From NCBI GenBank assembly GCA_030608005.1, contig JAUWIX010000006.1:1-53243 (forward strand): a stretch of DNA of 53,243 bases, in the 5' to 3' direction. The number at the start of each line of letters is the position of its first letter. The first letter of the stretch is position 1. The translations under genes and the position numbers were made by a program. A model generated the notes under the pieces. The model was not told the DNA's origin, did not search any database, and saw only the letters and a program-made list of their open reading frames with translations. This DNA is from Dehalococcoidia bacterium (lineage in GTDB: Bacteria > Chloroflexota > Dehalococcoidia > Dehalococcoidales > BS750m-G39). Below are positions 1 through 9,024 of this stretch, piece by piece.

Positions 1-432
1 AATATACCGCCCCGACGCTATCTCAAAATCATACAACTGCTGAAATTCGGGAGTGGTACCCTCTATCACGACGCTTACGCTTTCATTACCGGCTATTAGC
101 TTAACAAAGCTCTCGTTAGTCGGATTTACGGCTATCACTGAGCGGATGTCGCGCATAGCCTCAGCGTCATCCATAGTAAGACTGGCAGTGGCATAGCCGG
201 GAGCCATTGCGGTGATTCCCGGTGCGTCTGGATTGGCCGGCGTCACAAAGAGCAGGTTGGAGCCCATCTCTTCAAAAGTGGAGGTAATGTAATTTTGGAG
301 ACCCGCCCCAACGGACATCAGAACGATAACGGCGCCGACGCCGATTATCATACCCAGCATGGTTAGCGCCGAGCGCAACTTGTTAGCTAATAGAGACCTT
401 ACGGCGATAGCTAACGATTCAACAAACTTCAC
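1..432 (-). CDS. MacB-like ABC transporter permease, N-terminal part (runs off the left edge)
   Basis: Reverse-strand translation from GTG at 432 gives [44 protein letters not shown]..., nearly the same N-terminus as ORF 5535..6758. Start overlaps the ATPase stop (429-432). Confidence 0.85.
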   Translation of the reverse strand, partial: MKFVESLAIAVRSLLANKLRSALTMLGMIIGVGAVIVLMSVGAGLQNYITSTFEEMGSNLLFVTPANPDAPGITAMAPGYATASLTMDDAEAMRDIRSVIAVNPTNESFVKLIAGNESVSVVIEGTTPEFQQLYDFEIASGRYI

Positions 433-1088
433 TGGCTGACAATCTCCCCATCATGAAGGCGAATGGTGCGCTGGGTCTGAGAGGCTATATCCGCCTCGTG
501 GGTAACCATAACTACAGTAATACCATCCTGATTGAGCTGGTGGAAGATAGAGATAATCTCGGCGGTGGAGGCACTATCAAGATTGCCAGTAGGCTCATCG
601 GCTAAAATAAGGGCTGGGTTATTGACCAGTGCCCGAGCTATAGCCACCCTTTGTTGCTCGCCACCTGATAGCTCGGTGGGTTTATGCTTAGCCCTTGGTC
701 CCAGTCCCACCCGCTCCAGAGCCTCCATAGCCCGCTGGCGCTTATGACGGTTACCGCCGTAGATAAGGGGAAGCTCTACATTGGATAAGGCAGTGGCACG
801 GGATAAAAGATTATACTCCTGAAAGACAAAACCAAACTTTCTATTTCTCATCTCAGCTAGCTGATTATCATTAAGCCGGCTGACATCAGCCCCCTCAAAG
901 ACATATCTACCCGAGGTAAGTTTATCCAGACAGCCGATGACATGTAGCAAGGTGGACTTGCCCGAGCCTGAGGCACCGATGATAGAAATCATCTCACCCT
1001 GTTTGATGGACAAGGTTACCCCACTGAGGGCATAGACCTCTACCTTGCCCATTCGGTAAACTTTGGTCACATTTTCAAGCTCAATCAT
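429..1088 (-). CDS. ABC transporter ATP-binding protein, MacB/LolD type
   Basis: Walker [10 protein letters not shown], signature [15 protein letters not shown], Walker [13 protein letters not shown]. Confidence 0.95.
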   Translation of the reverse strand: MIELENVTKVYRMGKVEVYALSGVTLSIKQGEMISIIGASGSGKSTLLHVIGCLDKLTSGRYVFEGADVSRLNDNQLAEMRNRKFGFVFQEYNLLSRATALSNVELPLIYGGNRHKRQRAMEALERVGLGPRAKHKPTELSGGEQQRVAIARALVNNPALILADEPTGNLDSASTAEIISIFHQLNQDGITVVMVTHEADIASQTQRTIRLHDGEIVSQ

Positions 1089-1122
1089 GTTACTAACCTA
1101 TGATAGCTAATATCTTTGAGGT

Positions 1123-2157
1123 TCATTCAGCCAAAGCACACCCCATTCCAGTTGGCTCTGGCCTGGCTCGCTGTTCTATCATCACTATCTCGCCCTCAAC
1201 CAGCCCATCCACAATCTCGGTCTGAAAACTATCGCTTATACCGATAACTACAGACCTCTCCTCAATCTGCTCGCCGCTCTTAACCCAAACCATAGGATTA
1301 CCCTGGCTATCGCGCTCAACAGCCCGGTCTGGCACCAACAAAACGTTGTTCCGCTGCTGGATTATGATGTCAGCGGTGGCACTCATGCCAACCCTCAGCT
1401 CTGAGCCCTCGGGGACATCAAAGCCAATTTTGACCTTATATAGCACCAGACCAGCCTCCACAACTGGCAGTGAGCCGACCAGAGTAACCACTCCCTCAAA
1501 CTGCTCATCAGGCAATGCATCTACACTGATAACGGCTCTTTGCCCTGGCTTTACCCCTGGGACATCTATCTCATCCACCTCCACCTTCAGTTCCATACTG
1601 GTGGGGTCAATTAGATAGACCACGGGCATAGAGGACATGGTAGGGGATGGAGTAATGTCGCCTTCCTTAACATATACACTGGCTGCTAGCCCGTCAAATG
1701 GAGCGGTGATAGTTGCCTCATCCAATTGCTTCTGTGCCTGGGCAACAGCCTGCTCAGTCGCTTTAAGCTCTGACTTAGCTATGTCTACCCTGTCTTGCGA
1801 GGCATGTAGTACATCCTCTAGCTGGTTCAGATTATATTCAGCATACTCCAGGGCTACCTCTGCTTGAGCTAAAGCCAGCTCCAGAGCGCCGGTATCAAGC
1901 TTGGCCAGCACATCACCCTTACTGACCTTATCACCTTCCTCAACATAGAGCTTGTCCACCTTGCCGCCACTACCAAAAACCAGACTCGCCTCATCGGAAA
2001 CACCTATGTTACCACTGCCACTGACGCTAACCGTCAGGTCACCCCGCACCACCTCACTCAGTTGCCACTCAGCCTCCTCTGGTTCGCCGCCACAAGCGGC
2101 AGTTCCAGCTAAAACCAGACACAGCAATAAAATAGCTACCATTCGCCAGTCCTTCAT
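1123..2157 (-). CDS. HlyD/MacA/YknX-like efflux adaptor, predicted lipoprotein
   Basis: Lipobox-like LAGTAAC; biotinyl-lipoyl-like fold (VYVKEGDITPS), beta-barrel region; adjacent to ATPase and permease. Confidence 0.88.
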   Translation of the reverse strand: MKDWRMVAILLLCLVLAGTAACGGEPEEAEWQLSEVVRGDLTVSVSGSGNIGVSDEASLVFGSGGKVDKLYVEEGDKVSKGDVLAKLDTGALELALAQAEVALEYAEYNLNQLEDVLHASQDRVDIAKSELKATEQAVAQAQKQLDEATITAPFDGLAASVYVKEGDITPSPTMSSMPVVYLIDPTSMELKVEVDEIDVPGVKPGQRAVISVDALPDEQFEGVVTLVGSLPVVEAGLVLYKVKIGFDVPEGSELRVGMSATADIIIQQRNNVLLVPDRAVERDSQGNPMVWVKSGEQIEERSVVIGISDSFQTEIVDGLVEGEIVMIEQRARPEPTGMGCALAE

Positions 2158-2234
2158 GTTAAATCATCCTCTCCTTCCTGGTCGAAGCCATAAATTTTAG
2201 AGCGATTACTAGTTGAAAGTCAACCTTTACCACG

Positions 2235-5200
2235 CTAGAGCCTCGCCCTTAATGTTGCTACTATGAGCACAAGCACAACTATAACCAGAGCTACACCAAT
2301 GCCCAGCGCCACCCAGAAATATATAGGAATCCCTGGCTGGGATGTTGGGGCTGGAGGAGAGGAAGGTTGGGAAGGTTGGGGCGGTGCCTTCGGCGCCGCC
2401 CCGGTAGTAAACACCCCAACCCCCCACCCGCTTTGGCCGGTAACACTGATAGCCCTTACCCGCCAGAAATAAGTGGTGTCATAATCCAAATCCTGACTGC
2501 ATCCCCAGACAGTAGTGGATAAGGCATCAGCACCATTCAGAGCAATAACCACATCCGAGAACTCACTATCTCTGGACAGCACAAACTCATAGCCGGTAGC
2601 CCCGTCAGCCGGACTCCAGGCAAAAGTTGGTCTTATCGGCACATTGGTAGCTCCCGGCGATGGGGCTACCCCAGTAGGAGAGCCAAATGGTGACCATTGG
2701 GCACCACCAAGAGCAGTAGTAAACGACCAAATGGTGGAAAAACGGCTAAGCGCCGGTGCACCAAAGGTAATAGTGGTGCCGGGCACACAGGTTGAACCGC
2801 CTGCCTCACCTACCCTCACCCTCCAGTAGTAGGTAGTCCCAATATCCAGACCAGAGATTCTGATATTTGCCACCTCAGAATTTATTTGGACAGGAGATTG
2901 CTTGAAGCTGGGGAAGATGTGATACCACAAATTGTAAGACGAGGCGCTGGTAATAGAATCCCACGAAACCTCACAGCTTGTTTGCCTGCCTGAACAAGCT
3001 GTGTCATCTGGTGAGGCAAGCTCCGGGGATAGGGTAAGAGTATCCTCATAGGTATAAAGAACCATCGGGGTGGAAGCAGTATCCATAAACCACAGGGTAT
3101 GAGAGCCTTCGGCATACCATAACCCAGATAGTTTAATCCCCTCTGCTAGGTCGGTATTCACTATCTCAAACACAGGAGCAGAAGTGACTGGAGAAAGGGC
3201 AGCAGTGGGATTGAGACAACGAGCCACACCTCCTTCAGCGGCAGTGGTTCCAATTACACGAGGAACTACCAGGTTGGGGTCTGTGACATATAAGGTGCTC
3301 AAGCCATCTCCATCATCGGCAGCTACCATGCCCCTTATATCGGCAGAAGTGCTAGCACCAATCTCTTCAATACGAGTCGGTGAAGTATCATCTATTCGCT
3401 CCCAGTCGGTGGAAGTGTCAACAACATAGCGCATAACGCCATCTTTAGCCCCGGCGCCTCCATAGTCAGCGGCATAGACCGTTCGGTTAGTGGCATAGTC
3501 GGGGTCAAAGGCGACCACGGTGGACTGCATTAACCCGGTGTCGGCTAACTCCTCCCAGGTCTCGCCATCGTCTGTGGAGAGATAAATCTCGCCATCATTG
3601 CCACCGGCCAGGATAGTGTTATCATCCTCATAGTCTGGAGATAGAGCCATAGAGCTGAAGCTGGATAAGCCGGTAGCCGCAGCAGAGCTCCAGATGAGCC
3701 GGTCGTCGGTTGTCTTATAGAAATTACCCAGACTGTCACCAACCAATATCTCCTCATTATTAACAATTGCCCAGGAATTGATGGTGCCGGTGGTGCCACA
3801 CTTAGCCGGCAGGGGTGAGAAGTGAAAGCCGTTATCGGTTGACTTCCATATATTGGGTTGAGCCCCTGATTCACAGATAAAAACCGTAGTATCTGAGGCA
3901 AAAAGGGGCGATATAGCTACCTTATCAAACTTGGGCAGGGTTATGACCTGACCTTCGGTTAATACCGCATCCCAGGTTGTGCCGCTATTGGTGGTGCGCC
4001 ACAGTATTGAGTTGCCGGAATTGCCCTCGGTAATCATATACATTGTGCCATCGTTAGCGTAGTTTGGCGACACAGCCAGGTCGGTGATAGTCTGCAGGTC
4101 ATCACAGATAAATGCTGTTTGGGCAAAGGTATCCCCGCTATCAACACTGCGGGCAAAGCCACCGTTAACGCCAGAGGTGCCAGCATAGACCACATAGCCA
4201 GAGGAGTAAAATCCACCCAGAGCCACACAGGTATCACTAGCTGTAGCAGTTACCGATGGCGGCGTATAGCTTGCACGACCGTTGGATAAGACATTTCCAT
4301 TAATTAAACCAGCGACGATGGTGGCATCATAGGCTTCGCCGGCAATAGCTATACTGTGTATCGCTTTAGTCGAGTCAGGGATAAACATAGGCAAAACCTC
4401 AGAACTATCAGGCGTTTCATAGCCTATTACCATATAGACAGCGCTAGCCTCTCCAGCACTAAGACCTATATATTGGATATACTTATCTTCTATATCTGAT
4501 GAGTCATAGTCAGCGGGGAAGGCAAGGCAACCGCTGATTGCCACTACGCCAGGTAAGGTAGCATCGCCAATGGCGGCACCCCAGCCTGAGTTGCCAAACT
4601 TGGTGGTAACAATAGTATCGTTCTCATCAGTTACCAGGGCTACCACCTGCATATCATCGGCGAAGTTAGGGGAGAAGGCGACGTCAAGGACATCATACCT
4701 GGTGCCAGCGGGAGCATTGCCAACCCGCAGGTCAGCCCAGGAGGTAAATATCTCAGACTCATCATAGAAATAAACACCGCCGTAATCGTCAGCATCGGCA
4801 TCACGGGAGCCAACCAATACCCAATGGTTATTATGGTAAGAGGTGACATCAAGCGCGGTGATTTCCAGACCGTCAGTGCCAGCGCCACCAGGCTTACCAG
4901 CGACAGAGGTGAAATTCTCACCGCCATCGGTGGACTTATATACATTGTACTGAGTCGCCAGGTATAAAATATCGGTTTCTTCCCACCGGGGAAGGAGCAG
5001 AGCTATGATTTTTGAAGCAGCAGTGGCACTAGCTGGCTTATCACTGGTTGGTATTTCCCACAATGGTGTCCAGGTATAGCCGTCATCAGTGGACTTAAAC
5101 AGGTTATAGCCATCTAAGGGTGAGCCGTCTATTTCCTCAGTGGCAGCATAGATAGTGCCATCATAGGCAACGCAGATAGCGGTAACGCCAGTTCCGCCAC

Positions 5201-5396
5201 CAGTCAGAACCCAGCCGCCCTCCTCGCCTTTCTGAGGAATAGGATATCTAGCCCAAGCATCAGCTTCAGGCTCAGCCTGTGCCTGGGCTGGGAGCAGAGC
5301 AAAGGGCACAAGCAACAAAATTAGTACCAGCCCTAGCCATTGTGAGTGCCTTTTCCTCATATGAACCCTATGGCAAAATTTCGCCGTAATCTGCAT
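2235..5396 (-). CDS. Giant secreted BNR/Ycf48-like beta-propeller protein with FN3-like repeats, Pro-rich linker and C-terminal TM anchor (paralog 1)
   Basis: Signal peptide (alternative start at 5360, MRKRHSQWLGLVL...); repeated STDDGxTW and LSPDYxxDxT motifs; PPQPSQPSSPPAPTSQP linker then TM helix at the C-terminus. Confidence 0.85.
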   Translation of the reverse strand: MQITAKFCHRVHMRKRHSQWLGLVLILLLVPFALLPAQAQAEPEADAWARYPIPQKGEEGGWVLTGGGTGVTAICVAYDGTIYAATEEIDGSPLDGYNLFKSTDDGYTWTPLWEIPTSDKPASATAASKIIALLLPRWEETDILYLATQYNVYKSTDGGENFTSVAGKPGGAGTDGLEITALDVTSYHNNHWVLVGSRDADADDYGGVYFYDESEIFTSWADLRVGNAPAGTRYDVLDVAFSPNFADDMQVVALVTDENDTIVTTKFGNSGWGAAIGDATLPGVVAISGCLAFPADYDSSDIEDKYIQYIGLSAGEASAVYMVIGYETPDSSEVLPMFIPDSTKAIHSIAIAGEAYDATIVAGLINGNVLSNGRASYTPPSVTATASDTCVALGGFYSSGYVVYAGTSGVNGGFARSVDSGDTFAQTAFICDDLQTITDLAVSPNYANDGTMYMITEGNSGNSILWRTTNSGTTWDAVLTEGQVITLPKFDKVAISPLFASDTTVFICESGAQPNIWKSTDNGFHFSPLPAKCGTTGTINSWAIVNNEEILVGDSLGNFYKTTDDRLIWSSAAATGLSSFSSMALSPDYEDDNTILAGGNDGEIYLSTDDGETWEELADTGLMQSTVVAFDPDYATNRTVYAADYGGAGAKDGVMRYVVDTSTDWERIDDTSPTRIEEIGASTSADIRGMVAADDGDGLSTLYVTDPNLVVPRVIGTTAAEGGVARCLNPTAALSPVTSAPVFEIVNTDLAEGIKLSGLWYAEGSHTLWFMDTASTPMVLYTYEDTLTLSPELASPDDTACSGRQTSCEVSWDSITSASSYNLWYHIFPSFKQSPVQINSEVANIRISGLDIGTTYYWRVRVGEAGGSTCVPGTTITFGAPALSRFSTIWSFTTALGGAQWSPFGSPTGVAPSPGATNVPIRPTFAWSPADGATGYEFVLSRDSEFSDVVIALNGADALSTTVWGCSQDLDYDTTYFWRVRAISVTGQSGWGVGVFTTGAAPKAPPQPSQPSSPPAPTSQPGIPIYFWVALGIGVALVIVVLVLIVATLRARL

Positions 5397-5534
5397 ATGA
5401 TATAAGTTCAGGGCAATATTAGCAAATCGGTTGAAGCAGAGGGGTTCTTAACCTCGGCGTCATTTGCCTCTCTTTAACTCTCCTTGATAATAGCTACCAT
5501 ATCAAGCCAGTTCATTTAACCTTTCAAATTCCCG

Positions 5535-6758
5535 TCACCCATAGTGAAGAGCGTCAATGGGATTTAGCCTGGCAGCCCTCATTGCCGGATATATGCCAGA
5601 TGCTAGACCAATGATAACCGAGACCGAGATAGCCAGGATAATAATGTCTGGCGATACCAAGGTCTGCACTGTCTGCCCGCCGATGTTCAGGCGGGAAATC
5701 AAGCTTGATAGAAACCAGCCACCAGCTATCCCTATACCACCGGCAATTAAGCTGAGCATGGTTGCTTCAATCATGAACTGAATTAAAATGTCCCTCCGTT
5801 TGGCACCAACCGCCTTGCGAATGCCTATTTCCCTAGTTCGCTCGGTTACCGAGACCAGCATGATGTTCATAATGCCTATGCCAGCAACCAGCAGAGAGAT
5901 ACCAGCAATCACTCCCAGCACTATGGTAAACACCCCGGTCACCTCACTTACCGTGCTGATTATTTCCTCCTGACTAACAATGGTGAAATCATCCTCGTCT
6001 GAAGCCGATAACCGGTGGCGCTCTCTCAAAACAGCACTAATCTCTTGAATTGCCCTGTCTGTCACTTCAGTACTAGCTACTTGAACATTGATAGTCTGAA
6101 CCGCAGCTTCCCCTATGGCGGTGCGTTGAGGAAATAGCCTGGTCTGAAAAGTGGTTATTGGAATCATTAGCATATCATCCACGCTACGCCCCATAAATGC
6201 CCCGCCCCTAGCCTCCAGGACTCCGGTAACGGTAAACAGTCGCCCTGCGATTTTAACCTGCTGCCCCACTGGGTTATCCGAACCGAACAGGTCTTCAGCC
6301 ACATCACTCCCCAGCACCACCACCATATCCCTTTCAGCTATATTTTCATGAGAAATGAATCGACCTGAGGCTATGGTGTGGTTTAATACCTGCTGATAGT
6401 CAGGGGTAACGCCATTTATTGTGGTGGTAATACTCTCATTGCCGGCAATCACCTCACCAGAGCTTTGGCTTTGTGGGGCTACCGCCACCACCGAGGGAAC
6501 GATGTTAGAGTCAGCCAATGCCTGGGCATCCTCTATAGTAAGACTATTGGTTGTGCCTCTGGCACCCATTATAATTAGGAGATTGGTGCCCATCTCCTCA
6601 AAGCGGGAGGTAACTTCGGCTTGAGCTCCCCTGCCCACCGACATCAGGGTGATTACTGCCCCAACCCCGATTATGACACCCAACATAGTTAGCGAAGAGC
6701 GCAACTTATTTGCCGATAGCGACCTCATAGCAATAATAAAAGACTCTACGAACCTCAC
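5535..6758 (-). CDS. MacB-like ABC transporter permease
   Basis: MacB periplasmic core domain and FtsX-like C-terminus (NIMLVSVTERTREIGIRKAVGAKRRDIL). Confidence 0.93.
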   Translation of the reverse strand: MRFVESFIIAMRSLSANKLRSSLTMLGVIIGVGAVITLMSVGRGAQAEVTSRFEEMGTNLLIIMGARGTTNSLTIEDAQALADSNIVPSVVAVAPQSQSSGEVIAGNESITTTINGVTPDYQQVLNHTIASGRFISHENIAERDMVVVLGSDVAEDLFGSDNPVGQQVKIAGRLFTVTGVLEARGGAFMGRSVDDMLMIPITTFQTRLFPQRTAIGEAAVQTINVQVASTEVTDRAIQEISAVLRERHRLSASDEDDFTIVSQEEIISTVSEVTGVFTIVLGVIAGISLLVAGIGIMNIMLVSVTERTREIGIRKAVGAKRRDILIQFMIEATMLSLIAGGIGIAGGWFLSSLISRLNIGGQTVQTLVSPDIIILAISVSVIIGLASGIYPAMRAARLNPIDALHYG

Positions 6759-6815
6759 CTTTAGTCTCCTAAATAATTAACTATAGGAATCCGCCCGGGT
6801 CAATAGCCCTCCGAT

Positions 6816-7886
6816 TTATTGTTGTGGCGGGTGACCAAGAAACAGCCCCGGTGGGCGCGCTGGTTCACCCGATGGTTCTGTTTCAGCCCCCATTTCTATC
6901 AGTATTGTCTCTCCTTCACTAAGCCCTTCTACAATCTCGGTCTGCAAACCGACGCTTAAACCAGTGACAACCGGCCTTGGCTGCAGTTGCTCCCCATCTT
7001 GAACTATAACTATTGAATTGCCCTGCCTATCCTGCTTAATAGCTTGGGTAGGTACTAATAAAACATTGCTTCGTTTTTCAATTATAATGTCAGCCGTGGC
7101 GCTCATCCCGACTCTAGGGTCAGTACCCTCTGGGGCAGTCAAACTAATGGTTATGTCATACAATACCACACCGCCTGTTGCCGCAGGCACTGGACTGATA
7201 GCGGTGACACTTCCCTCAAGCTGAACATCAGGTAATGCGTCTATGCTAACAAAGGCTGTTTGGTCCAACTTAATCTTCGCTATATCTATCTCATCAACCT
7301 GTACCTTTAGTTCCATAGCAGTGAGGTCAATTAGGTGAACTATCACAGTACCATCGGCGATAGTGTCTCCCACTTTAGCACCAATACTGGCTACAACTCC
7401 ATCAAATGGGGCAGTAATAGTCTCGTTTTCTAGCTCCTTCTCGGCTTGAGCAAGCTCCAGCTCAGCCACTTCAAGCTCTAACTCAGCTATCTTTACTTTG
7501 TCATAGGAGGCATGTAATACATCCTTTAACTGATTCAGATTATATTCAGCCTGCTCCTGAGCTATCTGTTTCTTAAGTAAGGCCAGCTCCAGGGCATCAG
7601 TATCAAGCTTGGCTAGCTCGGCTAACATATCACCCTGACTGACCTTATCACCTACAGTAACATATATCTTATCTACCTTGCCTCTACTATCAACGGTCAA
7701 ATTCACCTCATTGGAAACATCTATATTGCCAGCACCACTGACACTAACGGTTAAATCACCCCGCACTACCTTAACCTGTTCCCAACTAGCCTCCTGCTTA
7801 CCATCACCGCCAAATGGATTACAAGCCATTGAGCCGGCTAGAACCAAGCATAGTAATAAAGCAGTTATTATTCGCCAACTTTTCAC
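6816..7886 (-). CDS. HlyD/MacA/YknX-like efflux adaptor, predicted lipoprotein
   Basis: Lipobox LAGSMAC; strongly similar in sequence to ORF 1123..2157. Confidence 0.88.
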   Translation of the reverse strand: MKSWRIITALLLCLVLAGSMACNPFGGDGKQEASWEQVKVVRGDLTVSVSGAGNIDVSNEVNLTVDSRGKVDKIYVTVGDKVSQGDMLAELAKLDTDALELALLKKQIAQEQAEYNLNQLKDVLHASYDKVKIAELELEVAELELAQAEKELENETITAPFDGVVASIGAKVGDTIADGTVIVHLIDLTAMELKVQVDEIDIAKIKLDQTAFVSIDALPDVQLEGSVTAISPVPAATGGVVLYDITISLTAPEGTDPRVGMSATADIIIEKRSNVLLVPTQAIKQDRQGNSIVIVQDGEQLQPRPVVTGLSVGLQTEIVEGLSEGETILIEMGAETEPSGEPARPPGLFLGHPPQQ

Positions 7887-8093
7887 CTAATCAACCCCCT
7901 TTCCCGCTTAGAGCCCTCGTCAAAATGTAAACTAAAACGAGTAAAATGGCGGTATAATAACCTGCCCATTATTCCCATTATTATAAACGATAATGAATGA
8001 AAAAGGTTAGTGCCTATTAGCCCAAAGAATTTCGGGGCAGTTGAAGGGACACTACAGCGGTTAGGTAATAAGTAGTCACCAGCGACTTGGTAC

Positions 8094-8894
8094 TTACCCC
8101 CCTAACCTCTTGGCTTTATCATAGGCAGCCTTAACCGCCTCAATGAGTAGCTGGGAGAACCTTCCCTTCTCCAGGCGAAGGAGAGCCTCGGCGGTGGTGC
8201 CACCGGGAGAGGTAACCATCCTTCGCAACTCAGATGGCTCTTTACCTGACTTCTGAATAAAATGACCTGAGCCCAGCATGGTTTGCAGCACCAACTGTTG
8301 AGCTATATCACGGGGAAGACCAATTCTCACTGCAGCATCAACCAGCGACTCCACAACAAGGAAGAAATAAGCCGGACCACTGCCACTCACCGCCGTAGCC
8401 ATATCAATATACCTCTCATCATCAACATAAATCTCCTTACCCATAGCCCCAAGAATAGCCCTAGCCCATCCCCTTTGCTGCTCGGTTACCTCAGTCGTAG
8501 CCGTCCACACGCTCATCCCTTCACCAATCCGGGCTGGGGTATTAGGCATAACCCGGACTATGCAACCATGCTTTAGCCCAAGACGCAAGGTATCAATTCT
8601 TGCCCCGGCAATGATGGATAGCAACAATTGAGCCGGCTTAAGCTGACCGCTAAGTTCAGTCATTACCTCAGCTAAATTCTGCGGTTTAATAGCCAGGACC
8701 ACTACATCACCGGTCTCTGCCGCCTGCCGATTACTACCCGTCACCGCCACACCATATTTCTGCTCCAGATGCTTAAGACGAGCTTGGCTAACATCGCTAA
8801 CCCAAACAGCCTGTGGTGTGCTCAGCCCTTTTCCCAAAACAGCGGCTAACATCGCTTCCCCCATAACCCCTCCACCAATAAATGCAATTTTCAT
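8094..8894 (-). CDS. proC: Pyrroline-5-carboxylate reductase
   Basis: N-terminal IAFIGGGVMGEAM nucleotide-binding motif; AVSGSGPAYFF and MVTSPGGTTAEAL motifs. Confidence 0.93.
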   Translation of the reverse strand: MKIAFIGGGVMGEAMLAAVLGKGLSTPQAVWVSDVSQARLKHLEQKYGVAVTGSNRQAAETGDVVVLAIKPQNLAEVMTELSGQLKPAQLLLSIIAGARIDTLRLGLKHGCIVRVMPNTPARIGEGMSVWTATTEVTEQQRGWARAILGAMGKEIYVDDERYIDMATAVSGSGPAYFFLVVESLVDAAVRIGLPRDIAQQLVLQTMLGSGHFIQKSGKEPSELRRMVTSPGGTTAEALLRLEKGRFSQLLIEAVKAAYDKAKRLGG

Positions 8895-8898
8895 TAGG

Positions 8899-9020
8899 TA
8901 ACCCCATCCCCTTTATCCCCTTCCCCTTAGAAAGGGGAAGGGGAAGGTTTTTTCTGAAGAGGGACTTCGTCCCTCTAAAACTTCCTATAATATATTTAGA
9001 GGCTTCGCCTATCTTTGACT
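8899..9020. repeat. Dispersed modular palindromic element, copy L1
   Basis: ccccatcccctttatccccttccccttagaaaggggaaggggaag followed by AGAGGGAC-TTC-GTCCCTCT (8958-8976) and ...ctataatatatttagaggcttcgcc. Confidence 0.8.
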
Positions 9021-9024
9021 CCCT

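Noticed and set aside
2227-2427. Small ORFs of 60-80 aa overlapping larger genes throughout the window
   Set aside because: Overlap strongly supported genes in other frames or strands, without SD or domain evidence.
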